A DNA stretch of 64,000 nucleotides. Source: Blastocatellia bacterium AA13 (GTDB lineage Bacteria > Acidobacteriota > Blastocatellia > UBA7656). Shown in pieces: positions 26,785-35,230 of this stretch. The notes below the pieces were generated by a model. The model made no database searches and had not been told where the DNA came from. It was given only the letters and a program-made list of their open reading frames with translations. Position numbers and translations under genes: made by a program. Position 1 is the stretch's first letter. Each line of letters opens with the position of its first letter. The stretch is taken from contig QHVH01000010.1 in the NCBI GenBank assembly GCA_003222245.1, forward strand, positions 1-64,000, read 5' to 3'.

Positions 26785-27876
26785 ATGATCGACGATCGCA
26801 TCGAAATTGCTTCGACGCTCCCTTCGCGATTCTACACAGACGCTGAGCACCTGGCTCAGGAAAAGACAAGCATCTTCAATCGCACGTGGCAGCTTGTCGG
26901 ACGACTGGCTCAAGTCGAAGAGCCCGGTTCGTACTTCACCGCGGATGTTGCCGGGGAGCCGATCGTCGTGGTTCGAGATCGCGGCGGGAACATTCGAGCC
27001 TTTTTCAATGTGTGCCGCCATCGCGCCGGCCCGGCTGCTTGCGGCGCGGGAATCGCTGCGTCATTTAAATGCGGATATCACGGCTGGACCTACAGTCTTG
27101 AAGGCAGATTGTTGGGCACGCCGGAGTTTGACGGTGTCGAATGCTTCAACAAGTCCGACTTCGGGCTTGTTCCAGTCGAAGCCGACGTTTGGGAGCAGTT
27201 CATCTTCGTAAGGTTGAACAACGGAAGGCAGCCCGGCCCATCCTTGCTTGAGTATCTCGAAGATATACCTTCGCGGGTTGAGGGCATTGGAATCGCCCGG
27301 ATGTCCTTAATCGAGCGGCGCGACTACATCATAAATTGTAACTGGAAGGTCTACGTCGATAACTATCTGGAGGGCTATCACATTCCCATAGTCCATCCCG
27401 GGTTACACAGGGAGCTTGATTATTCGAAGTATCGCACTATTACTCACAGGTACTATTCGCTTCAGGACGCGCCGATTCGAACGAATGTGGATTCGTCGGA
27501 ACGGCTCTACGTGCCGACCGATTCTCAGAACGAGAATTTTTACTTTTGGCTTTTTCCCAACCTGATGGTGAATATCAATCCGGATAACACTTCGACCAAC
27601 CTGATAATACCGCTCGCGGCCGACAAGACTCTTACCGTGTTCGAATGGTTCGCTCACACATCCAAATCGAGTGAGGCCGCAAGTGAGACCGAGAAAAGGA
27701 ATCGCGTAACGATAGCCTTCAGTGAGGAGATTCAGCAGGAGGACATCAGGATATGTGAGGCGGTTCAATCAGGCCTCGGCTCGATTTCGTACGACAGAGG
27801 CCGATACTCGGTAAAGCGCGAGAACGGCGTACACCACTTTCACAAACTCTGGAGCGAGTTCTTCGGCGAGAACTGA
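26785..27876 (+). CDS. Rieske-type aromatic ring-hydroxylating oxygenase, alpha subunit
   Basis: 363 residues from ATG 26785; the frame is open to 26632 but the extra 51 residues look unlike the family. The Rieske cluster ligands are Cys77-x-His79 (NVCRHRAG) and Cys96-x2-His99 (KCGYHGWTYSLEG). The mononuclear iron site is in the catalytic domain, DNYLEGYHIPIVHPGLH, with two histidines and a later acidic residue. Members hydroxylate or demethylate aromatic rings, choline-like compounds or carnitine-like substrates, and need a reductase that is not encoded nearby. The ESYHIP-like context is closest in my memory to the choline monooxygenase/aromatic dioxygenase group; the substrate is unknown. 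Confidence 0.9.
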   Translation: MIDDRIEIASTLPSRFYTDAEHLAQEKTSIFNRTWQLVGRLAQVEEPGSYFTADVAGEPIVVVRDRGGNIRAFFNVCRHRAGPAACGAGIAASFKCGYHGWTYSLEGRLLGTPEFDGVECFNKSDFGLVPVEADVWEQFIFVRLNNGRQPGPSLLEYLEDIPSRVEGIGIARMSLIERRDYIINCNWKVYVDNYLEGYHIPIVHPGLHRELDYSKYRTITHRYYSLQDAPIRTNVDSSERLYVPTDSQNENFYFWLFPNLMVNINPDNTSTNLIIPLAADKTLTVFEWFAHTSKSSEAASETEKRNRVTIAFSEEIQQEDIRICEAVQSGLGSISYDRGRYSVKRENGVHHFHKLWSEFFGEN

Positions 27877-27900
27877 TCATCACCAGCCTTTTCTTAATGT

Positions 27901-28009
27901 GGCGACGAAATCTATGTCGCGCCTTCAGGGCTCGAGGCGTGTGCTCGTGACCCTGGGCGACGCTCTACGCGCTTGACCCTGGCTATAAATCGCGGTCTTT
28001 AAGGCCTGC
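27901..28009. repeat. Dispersed repeat family A, copy 2
   Basis: About 110 bp with the same block order as 7069-7189: TCTATGTCGCGCCTTCAG, GGCTCGAGGCG, CGCTCTACGCGCTTG, then GGCTATAAATCGCGGTC with TTTAAGGCCT. It fills the gap between two convergent genes. Confidence 0.7.
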
Positions 28010-28020
28010 TGGGCGGCGCC

Positions 28021-28497
28021 TCAAGAAGCGGGCTTGAAGTACAACACGATTCCCGCCCCAAGCGCGACCAGAACGAAGCCCAGGTAGAGAATCGGGTTCG
28101 GCGAAGTTTTTGGCGGATGCTGATACATCGAGAAGAGCACGTTCACTATCGGAGCCCCGCCGAAGACCAGAGGCATCACGTATGTGGGTATGCCGCCTGA
28201 TTTGAATGCATAAATAATGCAGATCGCGCCCAGCGCTCCGAGCACTCCACCTATCGTCGCCCAGGTAATGCCGCCGCCGTTGAATCCTTTCAGCTCGCCT
28301 TGCGCCCCAAGACTCGCCAGCGGAAACAGAATGCCAATTAAAAAGTAGGCTACGCCGACACACAAAAGCGCGCGCATAGGATTGTTGCCCAGTTCGACCT
28401 GGCCTCGATGCAACGTCGGACCATATAGCCCCCACGAAAGGGCGGCGCCCACCGCAAACAAGATCCACACCATAGACCTTTTTTTCTCCTTATTCAT
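28021..28497 (-). CDS. Small multi-span membrane protein, DMT/EamA-like half
   Basis: 158 residues with five predicted membrane helices. The pattern of a first helix with LSWGLYGPTLHRGQ, glycine-rich middle helices (IGGVLGALGAICIIYAF) and a closing ILYLGFVLVALGAGIVLYF resembles half of a DMT-superfamily permease (EamA proteins usually have ten helices). It may work as a dimer, as small multidrug-resistance proteins do. It begins 3 bp after the stop of the PQQ/EF-hand gene, so the two are almost certainly co-transcribed. Substrate unknown. Confidence 0.8.
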   Translation of the reverse strand: MNKEKKRSMVWILFAVGAALSWGLYGPTLHRGQVELGNNPMRALLCVGVAYFLIGILFPLASLGAQGELKGFNGGGITWATIGGVLGALGAICIIYAFKSGGIPTYVMPLVFGGAPIVNVLFSMYQHPPKTSPNPILYLGFVLVALGAGIVLYFKPAS

Positions 28498-28500
28498 TTC

Positions 28501-29760
28501 TCATCCGTTAGGCGACGCGAAGTACTTATCGATCGCGCCTTGAAGCCGTCCCTGCTTCAATACGGCGCCGCTTGCCGGATCGAATGAGATCAGGAGCCCT
28601 CCGTCATTGACCATATACAGAACGCCTTTGTAGAGAAGCGTCGAAGGCACCTGAGGAACCGGCTTCTGATACTTCCATCGAATAGCGGTATCGGTCATAT
28701 CGCCGCGGCCGCCCATCTTAATCGACAACAAGCCGTTCTCCGATGCCATCATTGCGCGGTAGGTAGCCCACTCTTTCCCGTCGAGCTTGCCGTCGCGATT
28801 GAGATCAAAAACCGCAAAATAGTCTTTCGATTTAATTCTCTCGTCCGGGCCTTCGTCCTGAGTGATGGTCCCATCCTTGTTGGTATCGAACTTCGCCAGT
28901 ATTTCCTCGAACGGAGGTATCTTCACCTGCTTTCCCGGTTGGTTCTCAGGCATACCCCAGCCGTTTATGTACAGAGTATCCCCATTAAGTACCGCGATGG
29001 ATTTCATCTCGCAGGCCAGCCCTCGCACCCACCAGATGCGCTCACCTGTTTCGCACGAATAGGCTGAAAGCTGAAATGACTCGGGAATGACGATCTGTGT
29101 GGGTCCGGAGGCGGCCTTATAGAGAATCGGCGTTGAATATCCCGATATCACTCCGGGCCGGTCGACTCTCCATTTCACTTTTCCAGAATCCTTGTCGACG
29201 GCCAGCAGAAAGGAGGTGCTGTCCTGATCGCAGGCAAGAACCAGTTTGTTCTCGATCAGAATCGGCGACGATCCGAACCCGAAGAAAATATTGAAAGGAC
29301 CGAGCGGCATCTTCCATCGCTCTTTGCCGTGCTTGTCGAACGAGATTAATCCGAAATCCTGAAAGAACGCGTAGACGTTTTCGCCGTCCGTGACGGGGCT
29401 GGGAGATGATGGATTATTGGGCTTCAGCAGTCGGCCGCTGTGAGAACGAGGAACCTCGCGTTGCCACAGCATCTTTCCAGTCTTGCGATCAAGCGCAATC
29501 ACGAAGAGCTTGTTCCCATCCGATCCGGTCAAGAAAATCTGGCTGCTCGAAAGCACCGGAGATGAATGGCCGCCCGGAATGCTCGTCTTCCAGAACATAT
29601 TGCGGCCGGGTCCGAATTCGGCCGGCAATCCAGTGGTGGAGGAGATGCCTGTGCCGTTAGGACCGCGAAATTGAGACCAGTCCTCTCCAGGTGAAGCGAC
29701 AACATTTAACGAGAGAATTGCTGCGGCTATGACGTAGCTCCAGAATTTATGAATAGACAT
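28501..29760 (-). CDS. PQQ-like beta-propeller protein with inserted EF-hand pair, probably C-terminally shortened
   Basis: 419 residues. A signal peptide (1-22) is followed by DWSQFRGPNGTGISSTTGLP, a typical opening of secreted PQQ-like (Pyrrolo-quinoline quinone repeat) propeller proteins. Propeller strands carry LFVIALDRKTGKMLW, LLAVDKDSGKVKW and AYSCETGERIWW. Between blades sit two EF-hand loops, residues 292-303 (DTNKDGTITQDE) and 319-330 (DLNRDGKLDGKE), predicted to bind calcium. Relatives that I recall have a further blade or so after the KYFASP motif, while this protein stops two residues later, so the C-terminus looks cut. Most such proteins bind no PQQ and their function is unknown. 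Confidence 0.85.
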   Translation of the reverse strand: MSIHKFWSYVIAAAILSLNVVASPGEDWSQFRGPNGTGISSTTGLPAEFGPGRNMFWKTSIPGGHSSPVLSSSQIFLTGSDGNKLFVIALDRKTGKMLWQREVPRSHSGRLLKPNNPSSPSPVTDGENVYAFFQDFGLISFDKHGKERWKMPLGPFNIFFGFGSSPILIENKLVLACDQDSTSFLLAVDKDSGKVKWRVDRPGVISGYSTPILYKAASGPTQIVIPESFQLSAYSCETGERIWWVRGLACEMKSIAVLNGDTLYINGWGMPENQPGKQVKIPPFEEILAKFDTNKDGTITQDEGPDERIKSKDYFAVFDLNRDGKLDGKEWATYRAMMASENGLLSIKMGGRGDMTDTAIRWKYQKPVPQVPSTLLYKGVLYMVNDGGLLISFDPASGAVLKQGRLQGAIDKYFASPNG

Positions 29761-30197
29761 ATCATCCTCGTGTGCTGCTGATCGCGGCTTTGCGCCGCCG
29801 GTTCTGCCGGGCTCCGCTCATCATAGGCAAGCGGCGTCGTAATATCAATGAAGGGACACCGGCGGCGGAAACGAGCAGGGCGGGCCTTATTCTCCGGGGG
29901 CCTGGGCTCCGCGCCGCAACCACTCCCGATATACGCCATGCTTCCAGACTTGACCACGATGGAGCGAGGTCGCTACTCTGCTCGGGTCAAATTGATCGGC
30001 GGTGGATGGGGATCAAAGGACGGAATTGCGAACAAAGCGCCCGTCTATATTCTGCTCGAGGTTGTTGGTCTCTCAATAAGGCCATCGATTCATCTCACGA
30101 ATAATTATTAAGGTCAGGCCGTGAAGTGAGGCCGGCGCTGTTTTAAGAAATCGATAACGGCTCAACAACCGGCGCGCGTCTTCCGGAGGTTCTTGAA
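29761..30197. other. Intergenic region between divergent genes
   Basis: 437 bp between the divergent PQQ-like and VWFA genes. A plus-strand frame at 29941-30111 (starting MLPDLTTMERGRY) is protein-like in parts but has no ribosome site and no family match that I know. It may be a gene fragment. Both outward promoters must lie here; none is clear by eye. Confidence 0.4.
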
Positions 30198-32405
30198 ATG
30201 AGGCATATCTCTTCCGCGATTTTTCTTATTTGCTTTATTCCGGCGCTGATCTTCGGCGCACAGACCACAAAACAGACCAAACAGGCCGATGCACAATCCA
30301 AGACGAAAGACGAAGTCGTTCGCATTTCGGTAACTCTGGTTCAGGTCGATGCGGTGGTCACCGACGCGAAGGGCCGTTTGGTAACCGATCTGAAGCCCGA
30401 AGACTTTGAAATCTCCGAAGACGGCCGCCCTCAACGGATCAGCAATTTCTCATATGTAGAAACCAGTTCCGCTCGCGCTCCTCAGGCCCGCCCCAGCCCA
30501 ATCAAGAAGGAAAAGAGTAATGCCGCTTCGGTCAGGCCCTTGCCTCCGTCGCCGCCGGTCGTCTCGAAGCCGGAGAACATCAAGCGAACGATGGCGCTCG
30601 TTGTCGACGATCTCGGACTCTCGCTTGAAAGCCTGCTTCGAACCAAGACCGCCATCAAGAAATTCATCGACGAACAGATGCAGCCCGGCGATCTAGTCGC
30701 TTTGTTGCGAACCAGCGCCGGAATGGGGGCCATGCAAATGTTCACCGAAGACAAGCGCATACTTTACGCCGCGCTCGAACGCGTTCACTGGAGCCCTTAT
30801 GGACGAGGCAAGGTCGGGATCTTCGATCAGATGGACAACACAACTACCGACGGGCAGCGCGAAGGGTTGCAGCGAGGCTCTCAGCTACGAGACAACTTCT
30901 TTTCCGTCGGAACCTTCGGCGCCTTGAGCTTCATCGTCCGCGGGCTCAAGGATCTTCCAGGGCGCAAGTCCGCGATTCTTTTCTCGGAGGGCTTCCGAAT
31001 CTTCGTCAACGCCTCCCAAAACGAAAACCCCGCGGGAGGCCAGCAAACAAACGACCAATTGAAGTATTCCCTGAGACGGCTTACTGACCTTGCGAATCGC
31101 TCGTCGGTCGTGATCTACACGATAGACCCGCGGGGTCTTATTAACACCGAGGTGATTAACGCCGACGATGCGGTGACTGCGACGGATGTCGCTACACACG
31201 TCGCGGACATTACGCTGCGGGCCCGCGCGAATGAGATAAGAGAAACACAACAGGGCTTGCGGCATCTGGCGGAAGAAACCGGCGGCTTCGCGATCAGGAA
31301 CTCGAACTTACTCGATAAGGCGTTGAGTCGAGTGCTTGACGATCAAAAGGGCTATTACCTGATCGGCTACACGCCTGAGGAAAATACCTTCAAGAAGAAA
31401 TCAGGAGAGACTCAATTCCACAACATCAGCGTGAGAGTTAAGCGCGCGGGCCTTACCGCGCGCTATCGAACGGGATTCTTTGGAGTCGCCGACGAAGAAG
31501 CGCAGCCCGTCCGCCTTACCCGCCGATCGAGGCTGGCCGGCGCGCTGACTTCGCCCTTCAATTCCGGAGATATTCGAGTCAGGCTGACATCGCTTTTCAG
31601 CAATTCAGCGGCGAAAGGATCTTTCGTGCGCTCACTGCTTCACATTGACCTGCGCGACTTCACCTTTCGTGAAGAGCCGGGCGGATGGAAAACGGCTGTG
31701 ATGGATATCGCCGCATATACCTATGACGATCAAGGACGGCAGGTCGATCAGATCAACAAGACATTTACGATTCGAGCGCGAGGCAAAGAGTACGCCGATT
31801 CATTGAGGGAAGGACTCGTGTACATTTTGAACTTGCCTCTCAAGAAGAGCGGTGGATTTCAGGTACGGGCCGCGGTCAGCGACGTCGAATCGGGCCGAGT
31901 CGGTTCGGCCAATCAATTCATAGAGACTCCCAACGTCGGCAAGGGGCAATTCGCGTTGTCAGGAATCGTAATCAGGGCCGATAAGACGGCGGGAACCATA
32001 GCCGGGGGTTCACCGGCAAAAGCGACAGCCGATGAGCGCGAGTCTGAGGGCGCGGAAGAAGGCGAATCCCAGAGCGGTCCCGCGGTCAGAAGATTCAAGC
32101 GGGGCACTCGATGCGATTACACTTTTCTGGCCTTCAATCCGATCATGAATAAGGCGTCCGGCAAACCGGATCTCCAGATACAGTTGACCGTGTTCGAGGA
32201 CGGCAAGCCCGTGTACACCACGCCCAACGAGCCGTTTTCACCGGGCGACCAGAAAGACTCGCGAAGGCTCGCTTACGGCGGAAAGTTAGGACTCGGCGGA
32301 CTGAAGCCCGGGCATTACGTATTGCAGATCGCCCTCACCGATAAGCTCGCGAGTCAAAAGCACAATATGGCGTATCAATGGATCGACTTCGAAATCGCGG
32401 ATTGA
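30198..32405 (+). CDS. Secreted VWFA-related protein of the acidobacterial type
   Basis: 735 residues with a signal peptide (about 1-21, ALIFGAQT). An N-terminal beta segment (VRISVTLVQVDAVVTDAKGR, DLKPEDFEISEDGRPQ) precedes a von Willebrand factor A-like domain from about residue 130. The first metal-site motif appears as VDDLGLSLES, the form seen in the VWFA-related acidobacterial family rather than DxSxS. The C-terminal half is beta-rich with an Ala/Glu/Gly spacer near 600-630. These proteins are exported and thought to mediate adhesion or protein interaction, but no function is proven. CGGAGG stands before the ATG. An ABC exporter begins 6 bp after its stop, so the exporter may be tied to it. 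Confidence 0.92.
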   Translation: MRHISSAIFLICFIPALIFGAQTTKQTKQADAQSKTKDEVVRISVTLVQVDAVVTDAKGRLVTDLKPEDFEISEDGRPQRISNFSYVETSSARAPQARPSPIKKEKSNAASVRPLPPSPPVVSKPENIKRTMALVVDDLGLSLESLLRTKTAIKKFIDEQMQPGDLVALLRTSAGMGAMQMFTEDKRILYAALERVHWSPYGRGKVGIFDQMDNTTTDGQREGLQRGSQLRDNFFSVGTFGALSFIVRGLKDLPGRKSAILFSEGFRIFVNASQNENPAGGQQTNDQLKYSLRRLTDLANRSSVVIYTIDPRGLINTEVINADDAVTATDVATHVADITLRARANEIRETQQGLRHLAEETGGFAIRNSNLLDKALSRVLDDQKGYYLIGYTPEENTFKKKSGETQFHNISVRVKRAGLTARYRTGFFGVADEEAQPVRLTRRSRLAGALTSPFNSGDIRVRLTSLFSNSAAKGSFVRSLLHIDLRDFTFREEPGGWKTAVMDIAAYTYDDQGRQVDQINKTFTIRARGKEYADSLREGLVYILNLPLKKSGGFQVRAAVSDVESGRVGSANQFIETPNVGKGQFALSGIVIRADKTAGTIAGGSPAKATADERESEGAEEGESQSGPAVRRFKRGTRCDYTFLAFNPIMNKASGKPDLQIQLTVFEDGKPVYTTPNEPFSPGDQKDSRRLAYGGKLGLGGLKPGHYVLQIALTDKLASQKHNMAYQWIDFEIAD

Positions 32406-32411
32406 TACATT

Positions 32412-33392
32412 ATGAGACCGGGGATGATCCAGGCAATCGAAGAATCTAACGATCTGAATTCCACCTCTAACATAGCTGCGCTTCGCTGCTCGAAACTCAC
32501 GAAGCGATATAACGATGTGACCGCCGTCGACGGCATTGATCTCGAGGTGCGCAACGGCGAATGCTTCGGCCTGCTCGGTCCTAACGGCGCCGGCAAGACG
32601 ACCACGGTTGAGATTCTAGAAGGCTTGACCCCGGCTGATGGAGGGCTCGTTGAAATCCTCGGGCAGTCCTGGGGCGCGGGCAACGATCACATGCTCCGGC
32701 AGCGATTGGGTGTACAGCTTCAGGAAACCCAGCTTGCGGATAAGCTCACGGTCGAAGAGACGGTGAGATTGTTCAGGAGCTTCTATACGCGCGGCCACTC
32801 CGTCGACGAGGTGATCGGATTGGTCGAGCTGGAGGAAAAGCGATCGGCGCGAGTAGGCAAGCTCTCCGGAGGACAGAAGCAGCGGCTCGCCGTAGCGTGC
32901 GCTCTCGTAAGCGATCCGGACATTCTCTTCCTGGATGAGCCGACCACCGGGCTCGATCCACAGGCGCGACTAAAGCTATGGGGCATTGTCGAGCATTTTG
33001 GCAAATCCGGCGGAACCACACTGCTCACGACGCATTATATGGAAGAAGCCACGCGGCTCTGCGATCGCGTGGCTATCATGGATCACGGTAAAGTGATCGC
33101 GCTCGGAACGCCGGCCGAGCTGATCGAGTCGCTTGAAGCGGATCAGATCGTTGAGTTGACTACGCGGGGCGAGCTGGAGAGTTCCACGTTCGAGCGGCTG
33201 GCCGGCGTTCGCGCGGTGCGAAAAAAAGAAAGCGTCCTGTCGTTGACTGTATCGGATATAGGGGCCGCGCTGCCTGCGCTTCTCGGCGAAATTACCCGCC
33301 AGAAGGCCGAGCTGGTTTCGTTGACCACGCACCAGGCCACGTTGGAAGACGTCTTCGTCAGCATGACAGGGAGGATGTTGCGCGATGGCTGA
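32412..33392 (+). CDS. ABC-2 exporter ATPase
   Basis: 326 residues. Walker A is GPNGAGKTT (57-65), the signature is LSGGQKQR (151-158), and Walker B is ILFLDEP (171-177) followed by TTGLDP. The C-terminal extension with HQATLEDVFVSMTGR is typical of drug and polysaccharide exporters of the CcmA/DrrA-like group. An alternative start at ATG 32424 would drop four residues. It lies 6 bp after the VWFA gene and overlaps the permease gene by 8 bp, so these belong to one operon. Substrate not identifiable. Confidence 0.93.
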   Translation: MRPGMIQAIEESNDLNSTSNIAALRCSKLTKRYNDVTAVDGIDLEVRNGECFGLLGPNGAGKTTTVEILEGLTPADGGLVEILGQSWGAGNDHMLRQRLGVQLQETQLADKLTVEETVRLFRSFYTRGHSVDEVIGLVELEEKRSARVGKLSGGQKQRLAVACALVSDPDILFLDEPTTGLDPQARLKLWGIVEHFGKSGGTTLLTTHYMEEATRLCDRVAIMDHGKVIALGTPAELIESLEADQIVELTTRGELESSTFERLAGVRAVRKKESVLSLTVSDIGAALPALLGEITRQKAELVSLTTHQATLEDVFVSMTGRMLRDG

Positions 33393-34533
33393 AGCCGGAG
33401 GAGAGTTCGCGACTACGGCAGCGGCTGCCAGAGAAAGAGGCGCAAGGCAGACACGGCCCGAGGGCCGATTGAGTCCGCTTGTGCAATTGACTCTATGCCG
33501 CACGCGTGAGTTCCTGCGCGAACCCGAAGCCGTGTTCTGGGTGTTTATATTCCCGATGCTGCTGGCGTGCGCGCTCGGAATAGCATTCCGAAATACGGCT
33601 CCGGACAAGGCTCGCGTGGCAATCGAGACATCCGAATCGGCTGCCGGCTCACAGCGACAGGGAAATACGCTCGGCGCCGACGAGACGGCTCGCGCTCTGA
33701 ATCAATCCTCAAGTGTCGCCGCGGAAGTGATGACCTCGGAAAAGGCGGCCCAGGCGCTGAGAACCGGCCGCGTCGATCTCGTCGTTCGCCAGTCCGCCGG
33801 CGGGTTCGAATACAGGTTCGATCCAACGAGGCCTGAAAGCAGAATGGCTCGGCTCACGGCTGACGATTCGATTCAGAGAGCGATGGGGCGTACCGATTCG
33901 GTTGCGATCAAAGACGAGCGAGTGACCGAGCCCGGCGCTCGCTATATAGATTTTCTTATTCCGGGCCTGATCGGAATGAATTTGATGGGCAGCGGAATGT
34001 GGGGTCTGGGCTTTGCAGTGGTTCAGGCTCGCAACCGAAAGCTGCTCAAGCGGCTTGCCGCAACCCCGATGCGCCGCTCTCATTACTTGCTCTCATTCAT
34101 GTTTTCGCGCTTGTTGTTTCTCGTGTTTGAAGTGGTCGCGGTAGTCGTCTTTGCGTGGTTGGTATTCGGCGTCGCGGTGCGAGGCTCGGTCATAAATCTG
34201 GCCATAATCGCGCTGATCGGAGCGATGGCGTTCGCCGGCCTCGGCCTTCTAGTGGCTTCGAGACCAAAGACTATTGAAGGGGTGTCGGGCTTAATGAATC
34301 TGGTTATGCTGCCGATGTGGCTGCTGTCGGGCACCTTTTTCTCGTCGGCGCGATTCCCTGCGTTTCTTCAGCCTTTGATAAGAGCGCTGCCGTTGACCGC
34401 GCTGAACGATTCGCTCAGGGCGGTGATAAATGAAGGAGCGCCGCTGTCGGTCAGCGCGACTGCTCTGATTATACTGATCGCATGGAGCGGCGTTAGTTTC
34501 ATGGTTGCTTTGAGGCTATTCCGATGGCAATAG
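33385..34533 (+). CDS. ABC-2 exporter permease
   Basis: 382 residues with six predicted helices. The first helix (AVFWVFIFPMLLACALGIAF) is followed by a large extracytoplasmic loop of about 150 residues rich in Ser/Ala/Asp, then five helices including YIDFLIPGLIGMNLMGSGMW and MLPMWLLSGTFFSSARFP, a hallmark of ABC-2 permeases. The big loop is as in the YhhJ/LinKN-like class. The gene overlaps the ATPase by 8 bp and the next gene by 10 bp, implying coupled translation. Confidence 0.92.
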   Translation: MAEAGGEFATTAAAARERGARQTRPEGRLSPLVQLTLCRTREFLREPEAVFWVFIFPMLLACALGIAFRNTAPDKARVAIETSESAAGSQRQGNTLGADETARALNQSSSVAAEVMTSEKAAQALRTGRVDLVVRQSAGGFEYRFDPTRPESRMARLTADDSIQRAMGRTDSVAIKDERVTEPGARYIDFLIPGLIGMNLMGSGMWGLGFAVVQARNRKLLKRLAATPMRRSHYLLSFMFSRLLFLVFEVVAVVVFAWLVFGVAVRGSVINLAIIALIGAMAFAGLGLLVASRPKTIEGVSGLMNLVMLPMWLLSGTFFSSARFPAFLQPLIRALPLTALNDSLRAVINEGAPLSVSATALIILIAWSGVSFMVALRLFRWQ

Positions 34534-35195
34534 AACCAATGACGGTTGCGGTAAACCCGAGCGAGAACGTGACCGCTGTCATATACAAAGCCGAGAGCAG
34601 CCTGGCCGGAGTCACTCTGGTGCTCGGTCACGGAGCCGGAGCGAATCAAACCCATCCCTTTATGGTGACGTTTTCGGAGGGCCTGGCAGCGCGCGGAATC
34701 GACGCCGTCACATTCAACTTTTCGTACACGGAGCATCACCGAAAGGTTCCGGATCGAGGCGATAAACTTGAAGCGTGCTATCGAGCCGTCATAGCCGCCG
34801 TCGCGGAGCATCCCGCTTTAAGATCGAACCGGCTCTTTATCGGCGGTAAATCGATGGGCGGGCGCATAGCTTCGCAGGTTGCGGCCGAAGGCGGCGAAGG
34901 CTTGCGGGGCCTCGTTTTTCTCGGATACCCTCTGCATCCTCCTGGCAAGCTCGATCAGCTTCGATCGAAGCATCTGCCGAAGATAAAGCTGCCAATGCTC
35001 TTCTTACAGGGGACGCGCGATTCGTTTGGAACTCCGGTCGAATTGGAGCCGATCATCCGCAACCTCACGCCGATTCCCGACATTTACAAAATCGAGGGCG
35101 GCGACCATTCGTTCAAGACGCCCAAGAAGCAGGGATTGTCTCAGGATGAGGTGTACACGCTTGCTCTTGACGCGATAGCGGCCTGGTTGAAGTAA
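34524..35195 (+). CDS. Alpha/beta hydrolase of the dienelactone/KANL3-Tex30 type
   Basis: 223 residues. The oxyanion region GHGAGANQTHPFM, the nucleophile elbow GGKSMGGR (Ser near residue 111), an acid in LFLQGTRDSFGTP and the histidine in EGGDHSFK complete the triad. This is the compact hydrolase family related to COG3571; bacterial members are uncharacterised esterase- or acyl-hydrolase-like proteins. It overlaps the permease gene by 10 bp, so it is the last gene of the VWFA-exporter operon. Alternative start ATG 34539 is possible. Confidence 0.88.
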   Translation: MAIEPMTVAVNPSENVTAVIYKAESSLAGVTLVLGHGAGANQTHPFMVTFSEGLAARGIDAVTFNFSYTEHHRKVPDRGDKLEACYRAVIAAVAEHPALRSNRLFIGGKSMGGRIASQVAAEGGEGLRGLVFLGYPLHPPGKLDQLRSKHLPKIKLPMLFLQGTRDSFGTPVELEPIIRNLTPIPDIYKIEGGDHSFKTPKKQGLSQDEVYTLALDAIAAWLK

Positions 35196-35230
35196 CTTGG
35201 AATCCGCGGACTGAATCCCTCATGGCCTTG

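Noticed and set aside
29941-30111. Possible small protein starting MLPDLTTMERGRY
   Set aside because: Protein-like in part but with no ribosome site, no family match and no conserved context. Kept only as a note on the intergenic region.
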